In this document: positions 1-10,604 of the stretch, in pieces
How the letters are laid out: each line of letters opens with the position of its first letter
How positions within the stretch are numbered: the first letter of the stretch is position 1
Origin: Drechslerella dactyloides
Lineage: Eukaryota; Ascomycota; Orbiliomycetes; Orbiliales; Orbiliaceae
Direction of reading: 5' to 3'
Length of the DNA stretch: 64,000 nucleotides
NCBI GenBank assembly: GCA_020064725.1
Contig: JAGTWJ010000003.1
Coordinates: 434,001 to 498,000 of the forward strand
Program-made: the position numbers and the translations under genes
The notes under the pieces: generated by a model
The model's database searches: none
The model's input: the letters and a program-made list of their open reading frames with translations, nothing else
Told to the model about the DNA's origin: nothing

Positions 1-736
1 CCTGGTAAGTGGATGATGGAATTCTTTGATGGTAGTGATGGGAAGCGACTGGTATGGTACCTTATTTGTTATTTTCTGGATGCGGTGGATCGGGTGTTGA
101 AAGGAGATTGAAACGGGAAGAGAGCTGAAGCCCCCGTCGACGTCGGTGGGGAGTTTTCATATGGCTGTTCAGATTGTAGTGTTGTGGACTGGCCGCAAAT
201 ATTGGCCGCCATGATGCCATCTCCGCCCCTTCCCCACCATCGAATATATCTATAAATCATTCAGATTTTATTCTCCATTCAGACACGACATATACTGCGT
301 CTAAAGGCTGATTCTGCAGCGTCGTATCGGGACTACTTAAAAGACGGTAGGCAAGAGGTAACATTATAGCAGCGGTGTTCTACAAATAGGTACTGAGGGC
401 GGAAGTCGGAACCAGAGCTCCTACGGATCGCCACGGCCAGACCCTTTATATACCGCAAACCTTATGTAAGGGCCGTTCTCTTCGAACGCTCTATAGGTCT
501 ACTCATCTGCTCGATGAACTGATTCACATCTTCGCCTCGTGCATCACTTATAGGCGAATGTTGTAATTTGTGCGTTGTCCAGCGTTTGTGTAACAGTCGG
601 TTCAGGCGTGCGATCTGGTTTACAAGACCGCTCATGCTGTCGACAGGCGAGAAAGTTGTCCGCATGCGACTGGGTATATAGTATATCTATGGTACTGTTC
701 GAAAAGCTATCTTACACTCTAGAATATACAGGCTGT
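1..736. other. 3' flank of MAK11, no gene seen
   Basis: This stretch lies downstream of the MAK11 stop codon. Only short ORFs are present, none with a recognisable domain or a convincing splice pattern. It could hold the end of a gene that starts outside the window, but I see no coding signal to support that. Confidence 0.5.
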
Positions 737-2131
737 CTACTCCGCGATGCCTCCCCATTCTTCGTCCTCTTCTGCGTCTTCAACGATGTTAACGTCGCTT
801 TCGCTATCGCCGTCACTATCGCTGTTGCTACCGTCGTCGCTCGCCTCGTCTGCATCTTCGTCGTGCTCCTTGACAGCGCTCTCGTCGACCTCGGCAGTAA
901 TGAGGCAAGTTATTCGCCTATTGGTGTCATACTCGCCGAGCATGTGTGCGATTCCTGTTCCTGCATTCGCTGTATCTGCAACGGTATCCCCTACGGCTTC
1001 TTTGTCAACTTTCTGCCGTTTGCTCTGTTCATCGGACCGGCTGCCGAAGTCGAGAGCATAGACGCGGATGATACCGTTGCTGTTTGCGGTGGTGAGGAAG
1101 TAGGTTCCGTTTTGAGATGGGTGCGGGAGGAGCGAGAAGTCCTTGATGCGGGATCTGTCAGCGGTGGAGGGCGTGATTGTCGATAGAAGCGTCGGCTTTA
1201 GCTCCTCGTCGGCAGCGGGCTTGGGTAGCGAATACAGCAGCACCCTGCCGTCTTCCGTTGCGACAATGCATACTTCTTGTGTATCGTCTCCAGATGGTAC
1301 TTCTAGAAACAGTATCTGGTGTAGTTTAGATACCGGCTGCGCTGTGATGGTACCCTTGATCTCAGAATCGGCACCGAATAACACGACGCCGCGCTCGAAC
1401 AGGACTGCGTAGCCAGAATCTTTGCCCGGCCGCCAGGCGACTTTGATGCCGTCGCCAGCTATGCCAGCGATAAGGCGTGGTATACTCTTTGGGAAAGCGA
1501 GCACGCCAGCCTTCCGTCCCGTCATGAGATTCCACATCCTTACTGCCCTCTCATTCCGGCTGACGCTTAACGCTAGCTTTCCGGACGGATGAACAGCTAG
1601 ATCGCTCACTCCACCGCCAATTCCCGAGTGCGCGATTGCGCCCGGCCGAGGTTTTGGTGCCGGACAGTGCATGCTGGTGAGGAGAGACCAGTCCCTGGTA
1701 CGGAAAATATGGATGTATCCAGCTTCATCGGTTGAGATGAGCGTCGATTTCGACGGGAAGGACAGCGAGGTGGTCGGAGAGGCTGACGGCGGGGCGAGCG
1801 AGCCGAGGTGGGTGCGAGTGTGTAGATGGTAGAGGTTGATCTTGGTGTCTGGGGAGGATGTCGCAAGCACTCGCTTTCCTGTGGCGGAATTCGACTCGGC
1901 TGGAGAGACGGCGAGGCAGCGGATAGAGGATGCATGAGCGTTGAACAGGAACAGCGGCGTGAATGAACAGGATTTGCCGGTGACGGTTGCTCGTAGACCG
2001 TGTAGCACGCGGTCGTAGCTACCAGCGACGACTTGGAAAGAGACGGCGTCAAGGGAGAGCGACGACATGTCCGTCGACGGGACTGGCGACGAATCGCTGG
2101 TAGGCGGATGTCTCTTGCGCTTGGTGCCCAT
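737..2131 (-). CDS. MAK11: WD40-repeat ribosome biogenesis protein, Mak11/PAK1IP1 family
   Basis: A single-exon gene of about 464 aa. The family acts in the nucleolus or nucleus in assembly of pre-60S ribosomal particles. The protein shows WD40-type repeats: 'HASSIRCLAVSP', 'TSSPDTKINLYHL', 'ISTDEAGYIHIF', 'VSDLAVHPSGKLALSVSRN' followed by 'AVRMWNLMTG', and 'TANSNGIIRVY'. The C-terminus is a long Asp/Glu/Ser-rich acidic tail, usual for nucleolar factors. The frame stays open upstream to 2317, but I place the start at the ATG at 2131 because the protein then begins with a basic MGTKRKR stretch and the upstream part is a low-complexity Ser run. It is divergent from VID21. The family assignment comes from motif recognition, not a search. 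Confidence 0.85.
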   Translation of the reverse strand: MGTKRKRHPPTSDSSPVPSTDMSSLSLDAVSFQVVAGSYDRVLHGLRATVTGKSCSFTPLFLFNAHASSIRCLAVSPAESNSATGKRVLATSSPDTKINLYHLHTRTHLGSLAPPSASPTTSLSFPSKSTLISTDEAGYIHIFRTRDWSLLTSMHCPAPKPRPGAIAHSGIGGGVSDLAVHPSGKLALSVSRNERAVRMWNLMTGRKAGVLAFPKSIPRLIAGIAGDGIKVAWRPGKDSGYAVLFERGVVLFGADSEIKGTITAQPVSKLHQILFLEVPSGDDTQEVCIVATEDGRVLLYSLPKPAADEELKPTLLSTITPSTADRSRIKDFSLLPHPSQNGTYFLTTANSNGIIRVYALDFGSRSDEQSKRQKVDKEAVGDTVADTANAGTGIAHMLGEYDTNRRITCLITAEVDESAVKEHDEDADEASDDGSNSDSDGDSESDVNIVEDAEEDEEWGGIAE

Positions 2132-2699
2132 TGTGCGCTGAGTCAAAGACGACGATGATGAGGAAGAGGAGCTAGGAGATGGAGATGTCAGAGATATCGC
2201 CCGTGGTTGGGCATGAAATGTTCTGCGACTTCGAGCCGGAACAGCAGTCGCAGAAACTGCAGGCCCGACCAATCTTATCTCATCTGATCTAATCTGATGA
2301 GATCTAATCTCTCTCATCTAATCTGATGCAAGTTCCTCTAACGGGATCTAATGACCGTACGGAATTCCCAATCCGGCTACTCCGCGCTGTTTTGGCTGAA
2401 AGTTCCAGCAGCTTTCTTCATCGCACCCGACCACAACACAATCCGTTTGCTTTCTTCCTCTTCCTCCTCCCTTCAACTCATCAACCTCTTCTTCATCGCC
2501 TTCAACCACCATCACCTTCGACCACTACCGATACCGACACCCATCTTCCCGGAGATGGCCCTCCATTGAGATACCGACTTACACCCTACTACCGACACGC
2601 TGGACACACGACACTGCGGCCCACATACCGGACGACACCTATAGATGGACATTTGCACGCCTTGGACTACCAGACTTGGGTGAATGAACTTGGAAAGCA
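2132..2699. promoter_or_regulatory. Divergent MAK11/VID21 promoter region
   Basis: About 570 bp separate the two divergent starts. The stretch contains repeated ATCTAATCTGAT-like units at 2273-2330 and CT-rich tracts on the VID21 side at 2450-2530. No clear TATA box is present. It probably serves both genes, both of which are housekeeping functions. Confidence 0.5.
2296..2303 (+). promoter_or_regulatory. PAC-like motif GATGAGAT upstream of MAK11
   Basis: GATGAGAT lies about 165 bp upstream of the MAK11 ATG, inside the ATCTAATCTGAT repeat cluster. The PAC box (core GATGAG) is a known promoter element of ribosome-biogenesis genes in ascomycetes. The position fits MAK11, but an 8-mer alone is weak evidence. 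Confidence 0.35.
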
Positions 2700-5600
2700 A
2701 TGGCGTCCGCGGATACTGTCACAGCCATCCGCCTCGGCCAGAAACGCGATGCACTGGAGTTCGTCTCTCTTATCCGCTGCTATATTCCAGGAATCGAATT
2801 GGCTTGAATTGGAGTCGGTCGGACATGCGGACACACATCTCAGATTCGGTTATGGATGCTGGTGCACATGCACATATGTCTGTGTCCAACTTATACCATC
2901 TGAACCACGATGTGACACCTCCATGGACGACATTATATACACCCATGCTAACATCATTCGTCTAGTAAAATCGTCACGTCCCGTAAGCGTAAACTACAGG
3001 AGCTCTACCGCGTCGTCAATCACGTTCAATCCGCCTGTGCCTATCCTCGGACCCGCAATGCTATCACGAGGGTTACACTAGACACCGACGGTGAACGAAA
3101 GTTCCTCGAGAGCACCGACATTAACTTGTTAGTACCACGTTCTCTGTATCAGCTTCCAAGACCGATGTATTGATTATGTGCAGAGGCAAAGCGTTCAACG
3201 CGAACGAGATGCTCCCAGCTCGAACACTCGTCGTCCCAGAAATCACTAGAGAAACTGTGAAGCCTGTTGTCCCTGCTACGACTCACACCGGAGATACCGT
3301 GCCTGCTGTATCCAAGAAGGAAACGCCGCCTGAAGTTACTCCCGCGAAGAAGACAGTCGAACACCCATCCGCAACCGATCCAACCGTTTCGTTGAAAACT
3401 GCTAGTGGAACCGAGGATGTACCTGTGGAGGAAACAAAACGCTCCAAAACACCCGCTAAGAAACCGGTACGACACAAAGACGACGAACCTGTACAAAGTA
3501 TTTCAAGCAGCAGTGAAACCAGAGTTACGAAGGAGGAAACCAATACCGTGTCAAACGGAACCGTCGATATCAGCCCCGCTGCAACGATCTCGAAGCTTCC
3601 CCAGGAAACAACCTCCGTCAATCCCAAGTTACCAAACCAACCTGAACAACCACCTCCATCCAAATCCAACTCCGATGCAGCACCGACTTCACCGTCTCCT
3701 TTAAAGAGGGTCAAGAAATCTGCCTCCCCGCCGCCCTTGGACCGACTCGCAACTACTTCTCATAAAGCAGAACAACCAAGCCTTGCAATATCAACTCGTT
3801 CGACCGAATCGCCGCACGATCAGGCCCAACGTCCGTTCCCGACTCCGACAACTGCTACCGAGGCTGAGCCATCTGTGCGACCAACATCTGTCCTGGAAAA
3901 GTCAGTCTCGCCACCGAGTCCCGCCGATTCTGCAGGCGTTGCAGAGCCTGAGTCTGTCGAACCACCAAGGAGCATACCGTTCGCGCACGAGAACTCTCAA
4001 GATGAAGTCAGGAAGACCGAGATCGCCGTCGCGTCCGAGATGGGAGTGTTGGATCATCCCGAGCGAGCAGCTGGACATGTTGCACCAAGAGAGTCAGTGG
4101 GATCAGCGACATCCAAGTCATCAGCAGTGGATGAAGTCGAAAAACAGTTGCAACTGGAGACAGCATTGTCAAAACAGCAGGAGGTCTCTAAAGAGATCCC
4201 ATCACCTACCATACAACGGCCGGAAGATATGCAGCGTGATCAAGCAACTGGCGAACCCGAGTTAGACGAAGAGGATGACGACGACGATATTGAAATGGAA
4301 GATGCTTCGGAGAACATTACTGAGGAAACAGAGGGTACTTCTGAGAGCACTGAAGAGTCGCTGGCCAATCGAGACGCTCTCTCTCATCAAAGTGCATCTG
4401 CAACTGAAAGCGTGATGAATGAGACTACCAAGCAGGAAGCCCCGGAAACGGTCAGCCAAGCGACGGCTGCCCGTGGCAGCGAGAATTTACCCGCAGAGTC
4501 AAAAGAAACACAAAATGCAACTATAAAAATGGAGGAGCAGGTGTCCGTCGGCATGCCTTCGTCGGCTGAACAGTCCGTTTACAAAGCGGCGGCACCCCGC
4601 ACACCTCAACCCTTTGGAGCCGACTCCGACGTGGCAGCCGCTGAGAGCTCCGCCATAGCTGAGACCCCTGTGTCCGTTGACGAAGCCGCCGGTCACTCCA
4701 TCTCCCCAAAGTCTTACCAACAGCCTCTTACCACTGCCGCTCTTGAATCGATCAATGCTACCGCCTCCACACCTGCCACGCGCGCATCCTCTCGTCGTGA
4801 AAAGCGGCCTTCCATCAATTTGAATGGCGGGTTACAGCTCGCGAAGATTGTGTTTCATGGGCGTAGCACGGCCACCGCGCCTTCGAAAAACGACACCTCT
4901 ACAGACCTCTCGCCTTCGGCTGCCCCGCTTCCGCCCCGGGTCGGTACTCGGTCCGGCAGCGTCAGCACCCCTGCTCGAATGAACTCCAGATCCCTCGAAG
5001 CTCAGCGTATCTCTTCTCTGTCTGAGCCTCGCGACCCGAATCAAATCCGCCAGTCAACCCAGCACGGCCACCACCATAAGAACAATCCTGACAGATCCAA
5101 GCTTGACGTTTTTGACTACCTCACCGCCGTGACAGCATCGGAGCCCCTTCAAAACTCCCTCGCAACCAGCCACAAGACACTCTCTACGGCCGCCTTCCAG
5201 CTTCTACGCCGAGAGAAACAGGCAATTCAAGCCCTAACAGAGATCCAGGACCTCCAAAAGCAAGGCAAATGGAGTCTTACCCAACCCGCCCGCGCCATCG
5301 AGCCCCCCAAACGTCACGTCCACTGGGATTACCTCCTCCAGGAGGCCAAATGGATGAGCAAGGACTTCAAGGAGGACCGCAAATGGAATATCGTCAAAGC
5401 CAAGAAACTCGCCGACGCGTGCGCGGTGTTCCACAGAGCGACTGACGAAGAGCGCAAAGCACTCTGCGTTCACGTCACTCCACCGGGTCAGCGTAATAGA
5501 CACGTGACTCAGGTCCCTACGCCAGACTTGATGCCTGACGACGATGACGAGAACATGCGCGACGACGATGAGAACGACCACATGCGTGATGACTTTGTGC

Positions 5601-8156
5601 ATAGGCTGCATGAGGTTGAGAACCCAGGCAATCTGTTCGCACTCAGCGCAGACGACATCGTTTTCGAGATCCTGCATAATTCTATGACGGATCGGATGCT
5701 CGGCGAGCTCCCAGTGTTTGAGGCACCCAAGCTCATCGACAGCACCACCGCCAGTAGCAATGTCAGCAGTAACAGCAATGGCCCCAGGAGGGAACTACAG
5801 CCGCCACCGATGTTCTTTGACGGATGGCGGAATAACGAGCCGATGGGCCCTGGCGCCGGACTAAAGCGGACCCTGTGGGAAGCGCCAGCTGAAGAAGGCC
5901 CGCCTGTGAAGAAGAGTAGGTTTGCGTACGACCCAGAGTATAAGCTGCTTGATTCGGACGACGAAGACGAGGATAACCGCGACCCCGAAGATCATACCAT
6001 CACCACACGGGGAGTCGCTAGGAGCGGCAGCCCCGTTCTGCAACCGGAAAATACCAGCGTCGCGCTCTTCAATCCAGACTTCCAGCCCGTCTTACAGCGG
6101 CTGCACAACGCACATCCGTTCCGTCCGCCGCAGGAGATGCCGCCCGCAACGTTCTTCGAATTCCGTGCACCCAGCCAGTGGACAGCAGAGGAAGACAAAG
6201 AACTCGTCGCAGCAGTACGCAAGTACAACCATAATTGGTGGCTTGTGTCGCAAGTCATGCAACCGAAGAGCTTCCTGCAGTCCGGTGCGGATAGACGCAG
6301 CCTTTGGGAATGCTTCGAACGATGGTTCATGCTTGATCCGAATAACCAAGAGTTGATCAAGGGGCCCTTCTTCAAGCCTGTGCAGCAGCGATTGGAGCTC
6401 GCGGCTCGCGCGCCAGCTCACCCCACTGTACAGCAACAGCAAGCAGCCAACGGCACCGCCGCAGCAACGCCCGGAGGGGCCACCGCTTCGGCAAATGGCC
6501 CGAACAACGGTCCTCCAAATACACCCGGACAGCCACTTAAACGACGGACCAGTCAGCCGACTCGCGTGGAACGCAAGCGGAACACTCGTACTAATAATAT
6601 GATCGAGCAGATGCGTAAGCTAGCGAAGAAGCGTGAAGTCCAGTCGAGCAAGCAGGCGCAGTCGACAAGCATTGCGATTAAGAAACAACAAGAACAATCG
6701 GCGCAGGCGGCGGCGGCGCCAAAGACAGAGCAATATACACCACAGCAGGTCAGCCGCATGAAGCACGAAAGGGAGCTATTGCACAGGCAGCAGGCGCAGA
6801 TGGCGCAGATGGCGCAACTCCAGCGGGTATGCCGTTTCTACTCTCCAATCCTCATGACGTAAATGCTAACTTTACATCCAGCGTCAACAGCAGGCGCAGG
6901 CAACCCAGCAACTGCAACAACCTCAGGCGCAATCGCAGACATCTACGTCTCAAGCTGCGCCTTCGACGCCGGCAACCGCTACCGCTCCCACTGCTCCAAC
7001 AAGCAACAGTCTCCCCGTACAATCCCGGAACAACCTGCAGGTCCCCAACGTTCAAAGCAGCCCCGCGGCCGCCGCACCGATGACAGCCCAGCAGTCTATC
7101 CTCGCTGCTCAGCAGCGCTCCATCATGGCTGCTGCGAACGCGACGCCTGCTGCTGTCCAGGCAGCAGCTCAGCAAGTGCACCAACATATGCGAGCCCAAG
7201 GCCATACTATCGCCACAAACGGCCAGAACAGTCCGAGCAGCATCACCCCTGAACAATACCGCATGTTGATCCAAGCCCGCCTGCAGGCCAACGACCTCAA
7301 GGCCCGGCAGGCGCAAGCGCAAGCTGCCGCACAACAAGCACAGGCACAAGTATCCGCCGCTACTCACGGCTCGGCTCAAGTCACGGCCGCAAACGCCAAC
7401 CATATACACGCTATGCAACAGGCTGCTGCCGCCGCGCGCGCACACAATAATACTACAGGGCAGACCGGCCAAGTGGCCTCCGGCCCATCCTCCAGGGATG
7501 TGATCAGCCCTCAGGCTGCTATGATGCGGATCAAGCAGCACTTCCCTACCATCGGGGACGAATACGTCCACCGCATGATCATGCAACACCACGCGCAGGC
7601 CAAACAGCTGAATCGAGACCTTACATATGGGCACATTAGTACCCTGATCCAGTCTCTCGCCAACCAATTCCAGGGCAGTGTCGCGGCCCAGCAGCACGCG
7701 GCCCAGCAGCAAGCTAGCGCTCAACAAGCCGCTCAACAAGCAGCCCAGCAGGCACAGCAGCAGCTTGCAGCCGCTGCAGCAGTCGCAGCACACCATCAGG
7801 CACAACAGCATTCCAATGGACAAGTGCCGCAGACCCCCACGCACCATGGTGTCGTCGGTGTAGCTCACGTTGGTGCGGGAGGCATACATCACCCGCACCC
7901 ACCGATCAGCCGTAGCGGAGGCAGCGCGACCACGCAGCAGATGTTGAACCAGCTGATGATGTCACAGACGCGGGCGCCAAGTTCCAGTCCGATGATGGGG
8001 AATGCAACCCCGGTGATGAGCAGCGCTGGAATCGCAAGTCGCGGAAGCAGCGCAACACCAATGCAGAGAGGCGGTAGTTACCAGACATCAACGCCGGGTG
8101 CCGGCGGGCAGGGAAGTCCGCGACAGGGACACGTCGGCGGCGCCACCGGGCAGTAG
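2700..8156 (+). CDS. VID21: NuA4 histone acetyltransferase subunit Vid21/Eaf1 (HSA + SANT)
   Basis: Scaffold subunit of the NuA4 histone acetyltransferase in the nucleus. Firm exons are 2966-3127, 3184-6826 and 6882-8156, about 1,690 aa. Introns are 3128-3183 (GTTAGT...GCAG) and 6827-6881 (GTATGC, branch TGCTAAC, CCAG). The first firm exon carries a conserved-looking SRKRKLQELY segment. An HSA domain lies at about 5290-5500 (HVHWDYLLQEAKWMSKDF), and a SANT/Myb domain at about 6170-6350 (SQWTAEEDKELVAAVRKY). The C-terminal exon is Gln/Ala-rich. The middle is Ser/Thr/Pro-rich and disordered with an acidic block at 4261-4310. The first exon is unresolved: an ATG at 2700 opens 35 plausible codons, then a TGA before any good donor in the right phase. 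The 2966 acceptor has a clear branch point (GCTAAC). The start coordinate is therefore provisional. Confidence 0.88.
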
Positions 8157-8815
8157 GTAGCCATTTCTTCCATTTTGTAATTACGCGGGATCATTTTCAG
8201 TCCCATTTGCCCTTAGTAGGAGGATTGTGGGTGCGAATATCTCCAGTTCAGTGACACCAGAGCTTGTCGACTAGCTCGAAGGTCTACGTATGTGCTACGT
8301 TCTCTTCTGCTTTCTTGTTATAGTTGCTGGTAATCGATTACGCTTTTCCTTTGCAATCATTCGGTGGTCTTGTGTTTCTTGTTGGTCGGACGGTGTTATG
8401 GTTGTGTTTATATACTTTTTGCTCTCCTATCCTATCCTATCCTATGTACGCAGCGAGACTGTCACATATGCACAGTCGTACGTGCCGGCGAAGTTCGACA
8501 TGCTAGGTAGACGCTGGGTTTCGATAACAGTTCAATTCTTGTAACTAGGTTTATACAGGATGATATTGATTCTGCATGCACTCGTCGGTAGTCATGTGTG
8601 CGTTATCGTCTTAGGGAGGGAGAATGATATTCCAGCAATTGATGCTGTGCATATACGCGTATTTATTTCATAAGGAGATCACGTCACATACGTTGGAATC
8701 TCAATAGGTCAAGGGGCCGATAAATGCTCGATATGCTACTTATACGACGCCAGTCGCTAGTAAGCTAGCTCGCTCTCTCACTACGGTAGAAACGAATTTA
8801 TGAACGTCCGTCAAA
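8157..8815. other. Intergenic DNA between convergent VID21 and proteasome genes
   Basis: This holds the 3' flanks of two convergent genes. It contains a (CCTAT)4 tract at 8426-8445 and a TGCATGCA octamer at 8573-8580. No gene is seen. Confidence 0.6.
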
Positions 8816-10028
8816 CTACAGGTCCTCGTCCATCTTCTCGCCCTTTGCGTCCTCCTCGTCATCGTCTTCCTCAAGCGCCTTCTTCGCCTCCCGGGCAGCC
8901 TCCTCAACGAGTTCACGTGGAACTTCCTCGTGCACCCAGCCGTTCCAGATCATGCCTTTGCTGCCCGTTGCGGCGGCGGTGGCCTTCGCGGGCGAGCGAG
9001 TGACCCAGGTCATCTCGATTTCGAATTCTTTGTCCTTGTTGTCATCGTGGGCGACATAGATTATACGGGCGGCTTCCTTGACGGCTTGCAGGAGGGTGAG
9101 GTCTGCGAGGGTGAGCTTCTCGATCTCGGATTTGGCGGCTTGTCGACCTTTGCCGGTTGCCGCACCAAAGTAGCCCTGTCATCGCCGTTTCGATCCCTGT
9201 TAGCTGCTGTATCTGTGGTTATATACCGGGGTATGGCCGGTGGTGGCGTGTATCGGGGGAATGTGGTGTGGTACCCAATATAGCCCACTTGGCTCGATCA
9301 TATATAGCCCCGGCCCGTCGTCATCAGCACCAGCAATGATGGCAGTGACACCGAAGGGGCGTACGGACGAGTACAGCGTGTATGCCTGTGCGTAGCTGCC
9401 CATGCGGTCGGCGAGGGAGGCAACGGGTATCGACTCTTTGTAGCTGCGGCGCCATGAGATGGATTCGTCGCGGGCGCGGTTGGTAAAGTGCTTGCCGTCG
9501 GGGATTAAACCCGATGTTGCCTAGAAAGAAGGGAAATCCAGATGGTACTTAGTAAGTTGGTCCGGGACTGAGGTCGCTGTGAAGTATAGTGGGGTAGAGC
9601 GGTGGTGGGTGGGGAGTATTACGATTCCGACGTGTCGGTCGATGCTGGAGATGCGCTTGTTGCTGCCGGGAACGAGCAGCTTAGACGTGATAAGCTTCTC
9701 ACAGGCGAGGATCACGCCGTCCTTGCATCGCAGGCCGATCGTTGTCGCACCATTCTCGACGGCCTTCTGGGCGTATTCAACCTGCACAGTTCGAACTTCG
9801 GTAAGCATGTATGCCTGGCAGCTCTGACGGGCGGTGCCCAGCGGCGGGGTGGGTTGGAGTGCGGGGGAAGGGCGACGACACGTACTTGGAAATTCCGACC
9901 GTCCGGGGAGAAGACCGAATTGGACAGATCGTACCCGGTACCTATCGAGGTCTTGAAGTTCCGTTAGCTGGATGTTCGCGATGGAGGGCACAGAGCAAGC
10001 GTATACGCGGCCGGACGTGACGTACCAT
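8816..10028 (-). CDS. PRE10: 20S proteasome subunit alpha type-3 (alpha7)
   Basis: Alpha7 subunit of the outer ring of the 20S proteasome core, present in cytosol and nucleus. Five coding exons on the minus strand: 10026-10028 (ATG only), 9886-9951, 9623-9781, 9275-9520 and 8816-9175, all phase 0, giving 277 aa. The first intron starts GTACGT and ends CAGCTAACGGAACTTCAAG, with a branch point. Spliced, the protein begins M-TSIGTGYD, the usual N-terminus of this subunit, followed by the alpha-subunit signature FSPDGRNFQVEYA and KLITSKLLVPGSNKRI. Later segments GLIPDGKHFTNRARDE, SVRPFGVTAI, IEPSGLYW and GAATGKGRQAAK agree. The C-terminus is an Asp/Glu-rich tail typical of alpha7. The ATG-only exon is the main oddity. 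Confidence 0.93.
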
Positions 10029-10604
10029 CGTGGAGATAGGCTATCGGTCCGAGGGGCGAGGATGTGATGCTCGACAAAGGTCGTTCGGTTCCCCGGCAAG
10101 CTTAGCTTGTGAGCTGCGCGGACGATGGTATCGTGTCGAAGCGGGTATCGATGGAATTGAGATCGTCAACGGAGGATGGCGATGGTGGTGACGAGGGCTT
10201 GCGTGGACAGCTTGAGGTGAGGTTGTGGGAGCTTGAAGCTTCTTTGCTTTTGGCAAACGCGTGGTTCGACGCAACGCATTCCTGTGTGGTATTGTTCAAC
10301 ACCAGGACAACGACTCGCGCGACCGAGTTAACGTTATAACGTTATGACGTTATGGGTTTTGGTGACGAGATCAATGATTTATATTCCTACGGCCGGATAG
10401 ATGGCAGGGTAGATATAGATACATGGATTGCTGGAGCCATCTACTGAAGCATGACAATACAGGTCCCCTTTATACAAATATACATCGCTTGACAGTCGCC
10501 AAAACTCACCGAAACACCTAATAACAACTAGTTGCAAGTGTGCACGTGTGCGATTAAATATAAAAGGCGAAACCTAGTACTAAAGGCACGAGGACACGTA
10601 TAGT
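10029..10604. promoter_or_regulatory. Upstream region of the proteasome alpha7 gene
   Basis: This lies between the PRE10 start and the 3' end of the next minus-strand gene. It contains three ACGTTAT units in 8-nt register at 10331-10353, about 300 bp upstream of the ATG. I looked for a PACE element (GGTGGCAAA, the Rpn4 site) and did not see one. No gene is present. Confidence 0.4.

Noticed and set aside
575..1186. Plus-strand open frame of 203 aa
   Set aside because: It is the antisense shadow of the MAK11 coding region, with no motif of its own.
6852..7898. Minus-strand open frame of 348 aa
   Set aside because: It is the antisense of the Gln/Ala-rich VID21 exon; long antisense frames are expected from CAG/GCA-rich coding DNA.
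10029..10604. PACE (Rpn4) element upstream of the proteasome gene
   Set aside because: No GGTGGCAAA or its complement was found.
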